DNA of 64,000 nt from an uncultured Fretibacterium sp. (lineage in GTDB: Bacteria > Synergistota > Synergistia > Synergistales > Aminobacteriaceae): NCBI GenBank assembly GCA_937915755.1, contig CALGGR010000325.1, positions 15,744-79,743 on the forward strand, given 5' to 3'. Positions within the stretch are counted from its first letter, which is position 1; the number at the start of each line of letters is the position of its first letter. Positions 1 to 7,772 of this stretch are shown piece after piece. The position numbers and the translations under genes were made by a program. The notes under the pieces are model-generated. The model was not told where the DNA came from. It searched no databases and saw only the letters and a program-made list of their open reading frames with translations.

Positions 1-1
1 G

Positions 2-127
2 GTCAATTTTGACTTCTACGTCCTTGGCTGGCCTCATATCTCACTCTATGATGGCGGCTGGTGCGAATGGTCGAATGATCCCGCGAACCCTGTACAGTTC
101 GGAGACCAGAAACCTCAATACAAGTAG
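2..127 (+). CDS. Rhodanese-related sulfurtransferase, C-terminal end (partial)
   Basis: An open frame enters from the left edge and stops at TAG 125-127, giving 41 residues. The string YDGGWCEWSNDP matches the conserved segment after the active-site loop of tandem-domain thiosulfate/3-mercaptopyruvate sulfurtransferases, where the second rhodanese domain ends with a DGGW-EW motif. The catalytic Cys would lie upstream, outside the window. The next gene starts three bases after the stop, so the two are probably cotranscribed. The family call rests on one short motif, and substrate cannot be judged. Confidence 0.6.
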   Translation, partial: VNFDFYVLGWPHISLYDGGWCEWSNDPANPVQFGDQKPQYK

Positions 128-130
128 GAC

Positions 131-538
131 ATGAAGCGTCTGGGCTGTATATTCTGGGTAACATCGCATCTGTTTCTGTATGTTGCTGTACCTGTGGGCT
201 GCGTTCTTGAATACTACGCATGGATGAAAATGGGTATGTACCGCTACCTTGTGCTGAAAAACACGTGGTGGCTGAAGAATGTATTTACCGTTGAAACTAT
301 GCCGTTCATTCTTGCAGGTACAGTGATTATTATGTTGCTTGTGCTGTTTCGTTACTGCCTCCCGGTAAAAAGCTACCGTTTCAGCTATGGGGTATTGCTG
401 ACTGTTGGGAGCATATATCTTTTCAGAAGCAGTTATTTCTTTTCATTGAGAGCTGCGCCGTTCTTTGGTGTGTCTCTGCTATCATCAGAGATATTCTTTG
501 TTCTAGGGGTACTCACAAAGAAGAAAGAAAATAACTAA
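131..538 (+). CDS. Small hydrophobic membrane protein, unknown
   Basis: This 135-residue protein starts three bases after the rhodanese stop. It has about four hydrophobic stretches (near residues 7-27, 55-77, 83-100 and 105-127) and a basic, Lys-rich C-terminus (KKKENN) that would sit in the cytoplasm. I do not recognise a family. Position suggests it belongs to the rhodanese operon, perhaps as a partner of a sulfur-handling protein, but that is inference. A strong hairpin terminator follows ten bases after the stop. Confidence 0.5.
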   Translation: MKRLGCIFWVTSHLFLYVAVPVGCVLEYYAWMKMGMYRYLVLKNTWWLKNVFTVETMPFILAGTVIIMLLVLFRYCLPVKSYRFSYGVLLTVGSIYLFRSSYFFSLRAAPFFGVSLLSSEIFFVLGVLTKKKENN

Positions 539-547
539 CATAACCCA

Positions 548-572
548 CTCCCGGCTTCGGTCGGGAGCTTTT
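548..572 (+). terminator. Rho-independent terminator after the rhodanese/membrane-protein operon
   Basis: An eight-pair stem (548-555 with 560-567) closes on a UUCG tetraloop and is followed by CTTTTA. It lies just after the stop at 538. Confidence 0.75.
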
Positions 573-815
573 AGTGAAGTCTGGTACACGGTCTGAACGT
601 CTGATTTCTCATAACACCCTTATTCGCCAGGGCTGGGGGTTTCTCAGCCTCTATCCGGTAGAACGTGATGTTCAGCCACTTACATTGCTTGCCTTGACAA
701 TTTTTATGCGAGTGGCGCAAAAGGGGACTTGCCAACCTAAAAACGGCTCTAAGAGCGTTGAGTATGTTATCTATTTTTATACAGAACGCCTAACTGTTGG
801 AAACAATTATACAAA
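573..815. other. Gene-poor stretch with no supported feature
   Basis: Apart from the IS-like remnant at 817-970, the 539-1065 interval contains no convincing gene. An open frame of about 80 codons at 574-819 lacks a ribosome binding site and resembles nothing I can name with confidence. Base composition becomes AT-rich from about 960 to 1060. The stretch probably represents decayed mobile DNA. Confidence 0.4.
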
Positions 816-816
816 A

Positions 817-970
817 TGAACTACCGTCCCTCACGGAATTGGCGGCTTCCTAGTTCAACGAGGTCTGCATTGCGACATTCCTGCCTCCGTCTTGCCGAAG
901 GAACGCAGTACGTCCTCTCCAAAAGCGTTTAGGACCTAAGTCCAAGTTCCCTACGCACCGTAGGTACCAA
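817..970 (-). mobile_element. Remnant of an IS200/IS605-type element (tnpB 3' end and right-end hairpin)
   Basis: Read on the minus strand, the end of a broken frame gives VLNAFGEDVLRS, which resembles the C-terminal NACGEDVRP-type tail of TnpB proteins. Two stop codons interrupt the frame just upstream, so it is not functional. Immediately after comes GGAAGCCGCC, a short hairpin and GGTAGTTCA (817-850), the typical arrangement at the right end of these elements, where the omega RNA scaffold overlaps the end of tnpB. The rest of the element is missing: the pst operon begins within 100 bases. The call rests on motif resemblance only. Confidence 0.5.
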
Positions 971-1065
971 GTTTTATTTTCAAACTACATTGTGTTGTCG
1001 GAATTTCATTTATTCCTTTTATTCAACGAGAGGGATGATATCACACTTAACTTAACTTGCACAAT

Positions 1066-1836
1066 TTATCTCCAACTTATAGAGGTGGGAGTCTTCTTGC
1101 GATTCATGATAAAATGATTAAATTTGTTCCTGTTAAAGATGTCTGTTATGCATCCGTCTTTGAGAAGAATAGCGTAATCTGCTAATTTATCTGCTTGTTG
1201 CAAGCTATGTGAGACCACGAGCACAGAAAGTTTTTCCTTCAGCGATAAAATCATGTCTTCCACTTTCTCAGCGGCTGCCCTGTCAAGAGACGCTGTAGGC
1301 TCATCAAGAAGGAGCAAATCCGGCTTCAATGCGAGTGCGCGTGCCAGACATAAACGCTGCTGTTGACCTCCTGAAAGGCTTAACGCGGGGCTGTTCAGTC
1401 TGTCTTTCACTTCCTCCCATAGGCCAACCTGTTCTAGTTTCTCCGTCAAAATTTTTTCCCTTTCTGAACCCGAAATATTGAATGCTAACTCAAGCGGAAG
1501 CGTTATATTTTTCCGTATGCTTACGGGCAAAGGATTGGGAGATTGAAATACCATTCCTACTTTTCGGCGCAATTCCGTTAATTCGGGCGCGTTTTTACCT
1601 GAGATAGATACAAGATTATCGTTTAATGATACTTTTATTTCCCCTTCTCCTTGATAGCCGTCAAAAAGTTCGTTTAACCTATTGATTGAGCGCAAGAGAG
1701 TAGATTTCCCAGAGCCTGAACGTCCAAGAATTACGCTAATCTTGTTTGCCGGAAATTCCACATTAAGGCCGTGAAGTATCTCCCTTCCGGAAAATGAAAC
1801 TTTCAAACCCTCTATAACCACGCATGAATTTGACAT
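1066..1836 (-). CDS. pstB: Phosphate ABC transporter ATP-binding protein PstB
   Basis: This 256-residue ATPase would energise phosphate import through PstC/PstA. Visible motifs are Walker A GRSGSGKS (about residue 38), Q-loop segment VFQSPNPLP, signature LSGGQQQR and Walker B LLLLDEPTASLD. The QSPNP-LP-SI-KN segment is the form usual for PstB. It is the last gene of a four-gene operon (pstS-pstC-pstA-pstB) and starts 12 bases after pstA with a good Shine-Dalgarno. The last 30 residues (DIFNRNKFNHFIMNRKK and onward) do not resemble the usual PstB tail and are AT-rich. The IS remnant lies just downstream, so the original 3' end may have been replaced. No phoU follows. Confidence 0.85.
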   Translation of the reverse strand: MSNSCVVIEGLKVSFSGREILHGLNVEFPANKISVILGRSGSGKSTLLRSINRLNELFDGYQGEGEIKVSLNDNLVSISGKNAPELTELRRKVGMVFQSPNPLPVSIRKNITLPLELAFNISGSEREKILTEKLEQVGLWEEVKDRLNSPALSLSGGQQQRLCLARALALKPDLLLLDEPTASLDRAAAEKVEDMILSLKEKLSVLVVSHSLQQADKLADYAILLKDGCITDIFNRNKFNHFIMNRKKTPTSISWR

Positions 1837-1848
1837 ATCATACTCTCC

Positions 1849-2724
1849 TTAGTTTCCGTGCCATTTATTTTTGAGACGTTTTTGAAGAACGTTAGCAATC
1901 AAAATCATAGTCCAAGATAAAATCAGAAGAAGCAAGGCTGTCCCAAATCCGCGCATCAGCTCCTCCTGTCCTGTGTACTGGGCAGCGGTGTAGTAAATCT
2001 TGAATGGAAGTGCCTCGAACTTTGACGCAAGCCCGGCGGGAAGTCCTGCGTTCGCAACCGCACCAGTGAGCATTATAACGGCTGTATCCTCCATAGCCCT
2101 GCCCATCGAGAGAATTACCCCTCCCAAAATTCCAGAACTCGCAGAAGGTATTAGCAAGTATCGCACAGTCTGCGCCCTTGACATTCCGAGAGCATCAGCC
2201 GTGATGGTAAGTTGTCGAGGAAGTGCCTCTATTGATGAGCGCGTCGCCGTAACAAGAGCAGGAATCACCAAGATCGCAAGGCACAAAGCCGCAAGAAGCA
2301 AGCATGTCGTACCGTTCGGGAGGAAAGTCCTCCGCAGAATTATAATCAGCTCAAGCCCGAACAATCCCATCACAATCGACGGAATGCCCGCAAGAACGTC
2401 AACGCATTCGCCGATATATTCCTTTTCACGAGGAGAGGCAAAGCACGCAAGGTAAACGCCGCATGAAATTCCGGGAACTAAGACAATAACCATCGTCAGC
2501 AAAAGCAGAGACATTGTTCCGGCAACGGCAGGCCATATCCCGTTCCACACCGGCCTGACAGCTAAAATCGCGTCCCATGCCGGAGTGTCTCCGAAGAAGA
2601 GTTTTGTGTTGATTGCAGGGAAACCTCTGACCGCAAGGAAAGTGATTAGCCCTCCGACGCTGAACAACACAACAAGGAACGCTGTCCAGCTCAGAACCGA
2701 CAGTGAAAGTTCACGACCCTTCAT
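1849..2724 (-). CDS. pstA: Phosphate ABC transporter permease PstA
   Basis: This 291-residue inner-membrane permease has about six transmembrane helices: one near residues 13-33 and five in the region 60-280. The cytoplasmic EAA-type loop is seen around ITADALGMSRAQTVRYLLIPSA, where it contacts PstB. The gene overlaps pstC by four bases (ATGA type), indicating translational coupling. Pairing of two unlike permeases with a PstS-type binding protein is characteristic of the phosphate system. The length is normal for PstA. Confidence 0.88.
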   Translation of the reverse strand: MKGRELSLSVLSWTAFLVVLFSVGGLITFLAVRGFPAINTKLFFGDTPAWDAILAVRPVWNGIWPAVAGTMSLLLLTMVIVLVPGISCGVYLACFASPREKEYIGECVDVLAGIPSIVMGLFGLELIIILRRTFLPNGTTCLLLAALCLAILVIPALVTATRSSIEALPRQLTITADALGMSRAQTVRYLLIPSASSGILGGVILSMGRAMEDTAVIMLTGAVANAGLPAGLASKFEALPFKIYYTAAQYTGQEELMRGFGTALLLLILSWTMILIANVLQKRLKNKWHGN

Positions 2725-3578
2725 GATGTTTTCCTCCTCACTAAACGCCTTGAGATTATGCTGATTAACGCGCAGAATGTGAGAAGCAACGCTCCGGCGA
2801 GAAGCAGCGAAAGATGTTCACCGCCTCCAATGTCAGACGAAAGAACAAGTGAAATGTGCGCCGTTAGAGTTCTCATCGAGTCGAGAGGGGACATCGCAAA
2901 ACGTATCGCGTTCCCGGCCAACATCGTCGGAATGAGAGCGTCGCCAACCGTCCGCCCCAATCCCAAAATTGCGGCTGAAAGCATCGACTTTGAGGCTATC
3001 GGCAGAACTATTCGGCTCAGATGCTGTAACGATGTCATTCCGAGAGCTGAGGCTGTAATTTTCGTTTCTTCTGCGATTGAACGTACAGCACCGTCCATTA
3101 TGAACGTCATGGTCGGAACTCCCTGCAACGCCAGAATCATGCTCGCAGTAAGCCAGCAAAACCCCGTTCCGCCCAAAGCGTCCCTTATTATTGGCACTAA
3201 GAGGAACACAGCCGCGAATCCGTATACAACGGTCGGAATTGCTGTCATGAGAGTCAAAATTGTCATGAGAAATTTCGCTATGAATTTCGGAGCGAGGCCG
3301 TTCATCATGCAGCAGCACCCCAGTGAAAGGCACCAGCTCAAGCACAATGACGACAGAGCCAAGAGGACAGAGCATTGAATCATCGTCAATATTCCGAAGC
3401 GTCCGGCGTTTGGATTCCAGACTGACCCGAAAAGTGATAGCCCCTGCCCCCGCACAAGTGCCTCAATTCCTGAGACGAGAATAAAAGCAATGACCGTTCC
3501 CAGTATTGCGGATACTGAGAGTGCCATTGCCTTTAGGAAAATCGGACTTTTTTCCCTTTCCCGTTTTCCCTGTCTCAA
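2721..3578 (-). CDS. pstC: Phosphate ABC transporter permease PstC
   Basis: This 285-residue permease is the partner of PstA. It has a charged N-terminal tail, a first helix near residues 16-36, then five further helices. The EAA-like loop ITASALGMTSLQHLSRIVLP is visible around residues 175-195. It overlaps pstS by four bases upstream and pstA by four bases downstream, so all three are likely translated in a coupled way. Confidence 0.88.
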   Translation of the reverse strand: MRQGKREREKSPIFLKAMALSVSAILGTVIAFILVSGIEALVRGQGLSLFGSVWNPNAGRFGILTMIQCSVLLALSSLCLSWCLSLGCCCMMNGLAPKFIAKFLMTILTLMTAIPTVVYGFAAVFLLVPIIRDALGGTGFCWLTASMILALQGVPTMTFIMDGAVRSIAEETKITASALGMTSLQHLSRIVLPIASKSMLSAAILGLGRTVGDALIPTMLAGNAIRFAMSPLDSMRTLTAHISLVLSSDIGGGEHLSLLLAGALLLTFCALISIISRRLVRRKTS

Positions 3579-4402
3579 TTTTCAGCTCTTGGAAGCGGAA
3601 TATAACCGCTCTTCTCGATTATCTTCGCGCCCGGCTCACTGTAGATGTAGCCTATGAACGCGGCCGTAAGACCTGTAGGTTCACCCTTCGTGTTCATGAA
3701 GAGATTTCGGACGACTGGATACTCACCCGAAGCGGCGTTTTCCTGCGATGGTACATGCCCGTCAATGGCCACACCAGCGATTGAGCTGTCGAGATGGCCG
3801 ATGCCGACGTAACCGATCGCGCGTTTGTCCTGAGCGATTGCTGTCTTCATTGCGCCGTTTGAGTTCACGACGTTCACGGCGGGAGAGAGTTCACCTTTCC
3901 CGAAAAGTTTGTCGGTGAATGTCTCACGTGTTCCGCTTCCGTCCTCGCGCCCGTAGAGGTTGATTCTTCCGGGATTTCCGCCGAGTTCCTTCCAGTCTGT
4001 GATTTCGCCGGAATAGATTTTCACTACCTGCTCCTTCGTGAGAGCTTTCACGGGATTTTCAGGGTGTACAGCGAGAGCAACTCCGTCAATCGCAAACGGG
4101 AACGTCTTCAGACCGTACTGCTTAATCTCGCTCTCCTTGAGGGGGCGGCCTGTGTTTCCGATTCCCGCGAGTCCTTCGCCGACCTGCTTGACACCTACGC
4201 CGCTTCCTCCGCCCGCAACCGTGATTCTGATTTTCGGGTTGAAGGTCATGATGTCCTGAGCCGCCTGCGTCATGACGGGAATATGAGCAGTCCCGCCCGC
4301 GATGTCCAAAGTCCCCTCAAGGCTCTTGAACGCATCAAGAGGAGCACCGAAAGCGGTTGAAGCCGCCATCAAAAACACGAATAAGCACGCAAATTTCTTC
4401 AT
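3575..4402 (-). CDS. pstS: Periplasmic phosphate-binding protein PstS
   Basis: This 275-residue protein begins with a signal peptide (MKKFACLFVFLMAASTAFGA). The mature part contains AGGGSGVGVKQVGEG and GREDGSGTRETF, which match the phosphate-binding loops of PstS (GSG and DGSGT). The start ATG has AAGGAGG seven bases upstream. Its own promoter lies at 4428-4456. It heads the pst operon and delivers phosphate to PstC/PstA. No Pho box was identified. Confidence 0.88.
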   Translation of the reverse strand: MKKFACLFVFLMAASTAFGAPLDAFKSLEGTLDIAGGTAHIPVMTQAAQDIMTFNPKIRITVAGGGSGVGVKQVGEGLAGIGNTGRPLKESEIKQYGLKTFPFAIDGVALAVHPENPVKALTKEQVVKIYSGEITDWKELGGNPGRINLYGREDGSGTRETFTDKLFGKGELSPAVNVVNSNGAMKTAIAQDKRAIGYVGIGHLDSSIAGVAIDGHVPSQENAASGEYPVVRNLFMNTKGEPTGLTAAFIGYIYSEPGAKIIEKSGYIPLPRAEN

Positions 4403-4427
4403 GATTATTCCTCCTTAATTGTTGTTC

Positions 4428-4456
4428 ATCATAACAGATGTTTTCAAGTCTGCCAA
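4428..4456 (-). promoter_or_regulatory. Sigma-70-type promoter for pstSCAB
   Basis: On the minus strand TTGGCA (4456-4451) is followed, after exactly 17 bases, by TATGAT (4433-4428). This lies 26 bases upstream of the pstS start codon. Confidence 0.55.
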
Positions 4457-4487
4457 AAAACTCCACGATAGTCAATTACTATTTACG

Positions 4488-5642
4488 TTACTGCGAGATT
4501 ACGTTTTTCAGTGAGCTTACAAATTCGTCGATGTCATTCTTCGTGCTGAAATATCCCGGCGACACCCTCAATGCTCCCTGCGGAAACGTCCCCAGCGTCT
4601 TATGAGCTGACGGTGCGCAATGAAGTCCCGGCCTCGTCTCAAATCCTGCGCGCGAAAGTTCGTCCGCTAAAATCCCGTTGTCCTTCCCTAGAATATTGAA
4701 TGAGAACACTGAGACTCTTTCGTTCATGTCGTGATGTCCGGTCAGAAGAACGTCATCAATCCCCTTCAGCCTTTCAAGAAGATAGCCGCCGATTTCACGT
4801 TCCCTGTCAGCAATATTCTTCACGCCCGTATCTTTCAGCCATTCCAACGCCGCATTCAAGCCCGCAATTCCGGGAAGATTTGGAGTGCCCGACTCGAATT
4901 TGTCCGGCAACTCTTCAGGCTGGTATTCGAGATGTGAATAGCTCCCTGTTCCTCCCGTTATAATCGGCTCAACACGCAAGGAAAATTCCGGCTCCCATAT
5001 TATTCCGCCCGTTCCTTGAGGCCCCATCAAGCCCTTATGTCCAGTGAAGCAAAGCGCAGAAAGTCCAAGCCCCGACGCACTTAGCCCAATAACTCCGGCG
5101 GTCTGTGCGGTGTCAGCGACTAAAGGCACTCCGAATTTTGCGCATATCCCCGCAACTTCTTCGAGAGGCTGTACAGTCCCGCAAACGTTGCTTGCGTGAG
5201 ACATGATCATGAGGTCATACTTTGTGGCCGACAATTCGCGCTCAAGTCTCAAAGGGTCAAGCCTGCCCTCAGAATCGCAGGTCAGAACGCAAAGATTAAC
5301 TCCTTTCTGTTCAAGTACCCTCAATGGACGCATTACGGCGTTATGTTCCATTGATGTCGTGATTGCCCTCATGCCGGGCTTCAGAAAACCTCGAAGAACA
5401 ATGTTAATCGCCTCTGTGATGTTCGATGTGAAAGTTACGAGGAGAGGATTAGCGTTGTCATAGCCTCCGAAAAATTCAGCCAGCTTTATACGGCAGTCGA
5501 GAATAATATTCATCGTTTTCATGTCCCTTTCCGACGACGAACCGCGCGACGAATTAGCCCCGCCCTTCAGAAGAAACTCACTCATCGCCCCTGCAACACA
5601 TTCCGGCTTCGGCCACGTTGTAGCTGCATTGTTCAGATACAT
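4488..5642 (-). CDS. Cysteine desulfurase / selenocysteine lyase-type aminotransferase (class V)
   Basis: This 384-residue PLP enzyme would strip S (or Se) from cysteine (or selenocysteine) as a persulfide on a catalytic Cys. The N-terminus MYLNNAATTWPKP is typical of the family. Lys203 in TGHKGLMGPQG should bind PLP. Cys342 in GLHCAP-AHK is the persulfide/perselenide residue, and RVSPGYF-T follows it. The short form with this loop matches the NifS-like subfamily often found near selenium genes (TIGR01977 type). It starts just after the response-regulator stop, so it is probably in the same operon. TusA-like, YedE and Sec genes begin 2 kb away. A role in selenium supply is an inference from context. 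Confidence 0.8.
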   Translation of the reverse strand: MYLNNAATTWPKPECVAGAMSEFLLKGGANSSRGSSSERDMKTMNIILDCRIKLAEFFGGYDNANPLLVTFTSNITEAINIVLRGFLKPGMRAITTSMEHNAVMRPLRVLEQKGVNLCVLTCDSEGRLDPLRLERELSATKYDLMIMSHASNVCGTVQPLEEVAGICAKFGVPLVADTAQTAGVIGLSASGLGLSALCFTGHKGLMGPQGTGGIIWEPEFSLRVEPIITGGTGSYSHLEYQPEELPDKFESGTPNLPGIAGLNAALEWLKDTGVKNIADREREIGGYLLERLKGIDDVLLTGHHDMNERVSVFSFNILGKDNGILADELSRAGFETRPGLHCAPSAHKTLGTFPQGALRVSPGYFSTKNDIDEFVSSLKNVISQ

Positions 5643-5645
5643 TCC

Positions 5646-6281
5646 TCAATAGCCCTCCCTTATTGCGTAACGTATCAAGCTCGCTATGCTGTTACAGCCC
5701 GTTTTGTCCATGATATGGCGGCGGTGTGCGTCAACTGTGTTCTTGCTGATGATCAATTCGCCGGCGATCTCTTTAGTGTTCTTGCCCTCAGCAATAAGCC
5801 TCAAAACCTCAGCTTCCCTCTCCGACAGCGGACAAGGCGCAATCTTTTCTTCCGCCTCAAGAAGTCTCATGTAATCCTCAACGACAATCGTCATTGATGC
5901 CCTCGCAATGTAGAAGTATCCCTGCATTACGCTTTTCACGGCCTCGTAAAGCTCCTCAGATGTGCAGTCCTTCAGGATATAGCCGTTCGCGCCCGCTTTC
6001 AGGCTTTCGGTGATTAGTTCGCGGTTGTTGTGCATTGAGAGTATGAGGATTTTCACGTCAGGGAATTTCGCCCGTATCTGCTGGGACGCTTTTATGCCGT
6101 TCATTCGCGGCATTGCTATATCCATTAGGACTATGTCAGGTTTCAGCAGAGATGTCTGCTCAACGACCTGAAGACCGTCCCTTGCCTGCCCAGAAAGTTC
6201 TATGTCAGGCTGTCTCGAAAGAAGCTCCGACAGTCCCTCAACAAATAAATCATGGTCATCTGCGATTATTATGCGTATCAT
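5646..6281 (-). CDS. NarL/FixJ-family response regulator
   Basis: This 211-residue protein has an N-terminal receiver domain with acidic residues near position 8-9, phospho-acceptor Asp54 in IVLMDIAMPRMNG, and a Lys near residue 105. A linker leads to a C-terminal LuxR-type helix-turn-helix (CPLSEREAEVLRLIAEGK and the recognition helix near ISKNTVDAHRRHI). It overlaps the kinase gene by four bases, so the two form a two-component pair. Targets are unknown. The desulfurase downstream and the selenium genes nearby are candidates. Confidence 0.88.
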   Translation of the reverse strand: MIRIIIADDHDLFVEGLSELLSRQPDIELSGQARDGLQVVEQTSLLKPDIVLMDIAMPRMNGIKASQQIRAKFPDVKILILSMHNNRELITESLKAGANGYILKDCTSEELYEAVKSVMQGYFYIARASMTIVVEDYMRLLEAEEKIAPCPLSEREAEVLRLIAEGKNTKEIAGELIISKNTVDAHRRHIMDKTGCNSIASLIRYAIREGY

Positions 6282-7321
6282 GTAAATTCACCGTCCTTCA
6301 ATTTTCTTGGACATGACATAATTGCCATAGTTCCCTCTCCGATTTCTGAGATTATTCTCAGCTCCCCGCCAAGTGCCAAAAGCCTCTCCCTTATGCTGAA
6401 AAGTCCAAAGCCCCGTTTATCCGTGTCAAAACCCTTGCCGTTATCCTCAACAGCGACTGTGATGATCTCGGGCTTCCTGTTGATAATTATGTTCACCGTT
6501 GAAGCCCCCGAATGCTTCACGACGTTAATCATGAGTTCACGAGCCATTCTGTAAAGTATTACGCAGACGGAATCATCAGCCCTGAGTTCATTCGCGCTGC
6601 CTTTTGTGATTACGTGCCATTGGATTTTGTGGGGAGTGAGTATCTTCTCCGCAAGCTCCTCAAGCGCGGGATTCAGACCTGCCTCCTTCAAAACGGGCGG
6701 ACTGAGTTCAAATATGAGGCTTCGATTCTCAGCGATTATGTTCTCAGTTATGGCAATAAGTTCCTGAATGCTGTCCCTGAAATCCTTTGCTTCGTCGCGG
6801 GAATTCATATCACGAAGAATGTTGAGCTGCGTAATGAGGTCATAGCCTATTTTGTCATGAAGGTATGATGCGATTGTGCGCTTGGTTTTCTCCTCTAAAA
6901 TTGTGAGCTGTGTCGCCATTGCCCGAAGCTGCATCTGTCTCTTTCGCAAGGCATCATCAGAGCGTTTAAGTTTTGTGCGGTCGAGGAAAATCACAGCCGC
7001 CATTTCGGGGGGAATTGGGAAAGCTATTGCCTCAAGGTAGCTTTTCGCGTCAGAACTTTCACCGATACAGTGCATTGTTCGCTTTTGTTTGAGGCATTCC
7101 GTTATGACCTGCGACCATCTTCGTTCTGCTTTGGGCCACACCTCATGAAAAGTCCGCCCGATAATCTCACTGCGCTTCTGCTTCATAACGCGCTCATATG
7201 ACGGATTTATGTCGACGAAAATTATATGATCGTCCTCAATCCTGTATAAGGCTATAGGATCGAAGACACGCTCAAATAAAATTCTGTACGAAAAATTTTT
7301 AACGAAATCTAAAGTTTCCAT
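6278..7321 (-). CDS. PAS-containing sensor histidine kinase (HisKA_3 type)
   Basis: This 347-residue protein has no transmembrane helix, so it is probably a soluble, cytoplasmic sensor. An N-terminal PAS domain (about residues 15-115) is followed by a HisKA_3 dimerisation segment with likely phospho-acceptor His155 in SYLHDKIGYDL. A C-terminal HATPase domain follows (N-box RELMINVVKHSGA, G-box VEDNGKGFD and GFGLFSIRERL). Such kinases pair with NarL-type regulators, as here. The PAS domain has Cys85 near its end, but no cofactor can be inferred. Confidence 0.85.
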   Translation of the reverse strand: METLDFVKNFSYRILFERVFDPIALYRIEDDHIIFVDINPSYERVMKQKRSEIIGRTFHEVWPKAERRWSQVITECLKQKRTMHCIGESSDAKSYLEAIAFPIPPEMAAVIFLDRTKLKRSDDALRKRQMQLRAMATQLTILEEKTKRTIASYLHDKIGYDLITQLNILRDMNSRDEAKDFRDSIQELIAITENIIAENRSLIFELSPPVLKEAGLNPALEELAEKILTPHKIQWHVITKGSANELRADDSVCVILYRMARELMINVVKHSGASTVNIIINRKPEIITVAVEDNGKGFDTDKRGFGLFSIRERLLALGGELRIISEIGEGTMAIMSCPRKLKDGEFT

Positions 7322-7354
7322 TATGATTTTATTTCATTCCCTAGATTTTTTTCG

Positions 7355-7380
7355 CAGATTAAATTATAATTCGTCGCATA
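7355..7380. promoter_or_regulatory. Divergent promoter region between the sensor kinase gene and tRNA-Sec
   Basis: The short palindrome AATTATAATT gives a TATAAT at 7365-7370 on the plus strand and another on the minus strand. It is about 30 bases before the tRNA 5' end and 45 bases before the kinase start. The -35 elements are poor on both sides, so the exact promoters are uncertain. Confidence 0.3.
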
Positions 7381-7399
7381 AATAATCCTGTCATTATTC

Positions 7400-7497
7400 G
7401 GAAGTGAGATTTGTCTGGTGATGGGCTCGGGCTTCAAACCCGATGAGAGGTAGTTTGAGCTGTCTCTGGTGGGTTCGATTCCCACACACTTCCGCCA
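7400..7497 (+). tRNA. selC: tRNA-Sec (anticodon UCA)
   Basis: A 98-base tRNA with encoded CCA (7495-7497). The acceptor stem GGAAGTG pairs with CACTTCC. The T arm is GTGGG-TTCGATT-CCCAC. The anticodon stem CGGG/CCCG encloses CTTCAAA, with anticodon TCA at 7434-7436. A long variable arm (about 7443-7465) follows, as expected for selenocysteine tRNA. The eighth acceptor position is an A-A mismatch. It reads the UGA codons in grdA, grdB, grdH and selD. A hairpin terminator follows. Confidence 0.93.
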
Positions 7498-7511
7498 CAT
7501 TCGCAAATAAT

Positions 7512-7546
7512 ATCCCTGTTGGCATGATAACCAGCAGGGATTTCTG
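7512..7546. terminator. Bidirectional terminator between tRNA-Sec and the tusA-like gene
   Basis: ATCCCTGTTGG (7512-7522) pairs imperfectly with CCAGCAGGGAT (7531-7541). T-rich sequence flanks it on the plus side and ATTATTT flanks it on the minus side. It can end both the tRNA transcript and the convergent yedE-tusA transcript. Confidence 0.65.
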
Positions 7547-7547
7547 T

Positions 7548-7766
7548 TTACTTCTCAAGGATTACTTTGTATCCGCCTTCACGTTCCTCAGTGCTGACCT
7601 TCCAGCCCTTATTCTCGCCGAAGCGTGAGACGTTGTTCCGTGATGTCGCTGTGTCAACTAGTACCTCAACTCGCCCGGCCTCAAGCTCTGAAAGTGCTTT
7701 CTTGGTCATCAACACAGGCTGAGGACACGACAGACCCGAAGCATTCACCGTGATAATATTGCTCAT
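7548..7766 (-). CDS. TusA/SirA-family sulfur (selenium) carrier protein
   Basis: This 72-residue protein has the TusA motif LSCPQPVLMTKKAL, with the active Cys of CPxP near residue 14. Proteins of this family carry a persulfide or perselenide between a desulfurase and an acceptor. The gene follows yedE by six bases, and YedE/TusA-like pairs are a recurrent arrangement in selenium-using bacteria. Together with the desulfurase at 4488-5642 it could form a selenium relay to SelD; this is inferred from context. Confidence 0.85.
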   Translation of the reverse strand: MSNIITVNASGLSCPQPVLMTKKALSELEAGRVEVLVDTATSRNNVSRFGENKGWKVSTEEREGGYKVILEK

Positions 7767-7772
7767 TGCTGA

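Noticed and set aside
574..819. Open frame of about 80 codons with the string PVERDVQPLTLLA, possibly a TnpB tail
   Set aside because: No ribosome binding site, begins at a non-start position within terminator-adjacent sequence, and the resemblance to TnpB is too weak to claim.
2758..3378. Long plus-strand frame of about 206 codons opposite pstC
   Set aside because: It is the antisense of a clearly recognised permease gene; composition and lack of a ribosome binding site argue against coding.
7321..7506. Minus-strand frame of 61 codons across the tRNA-Sec gene
   Set aside because: It is the antisense of the tRNA and has no coding features.
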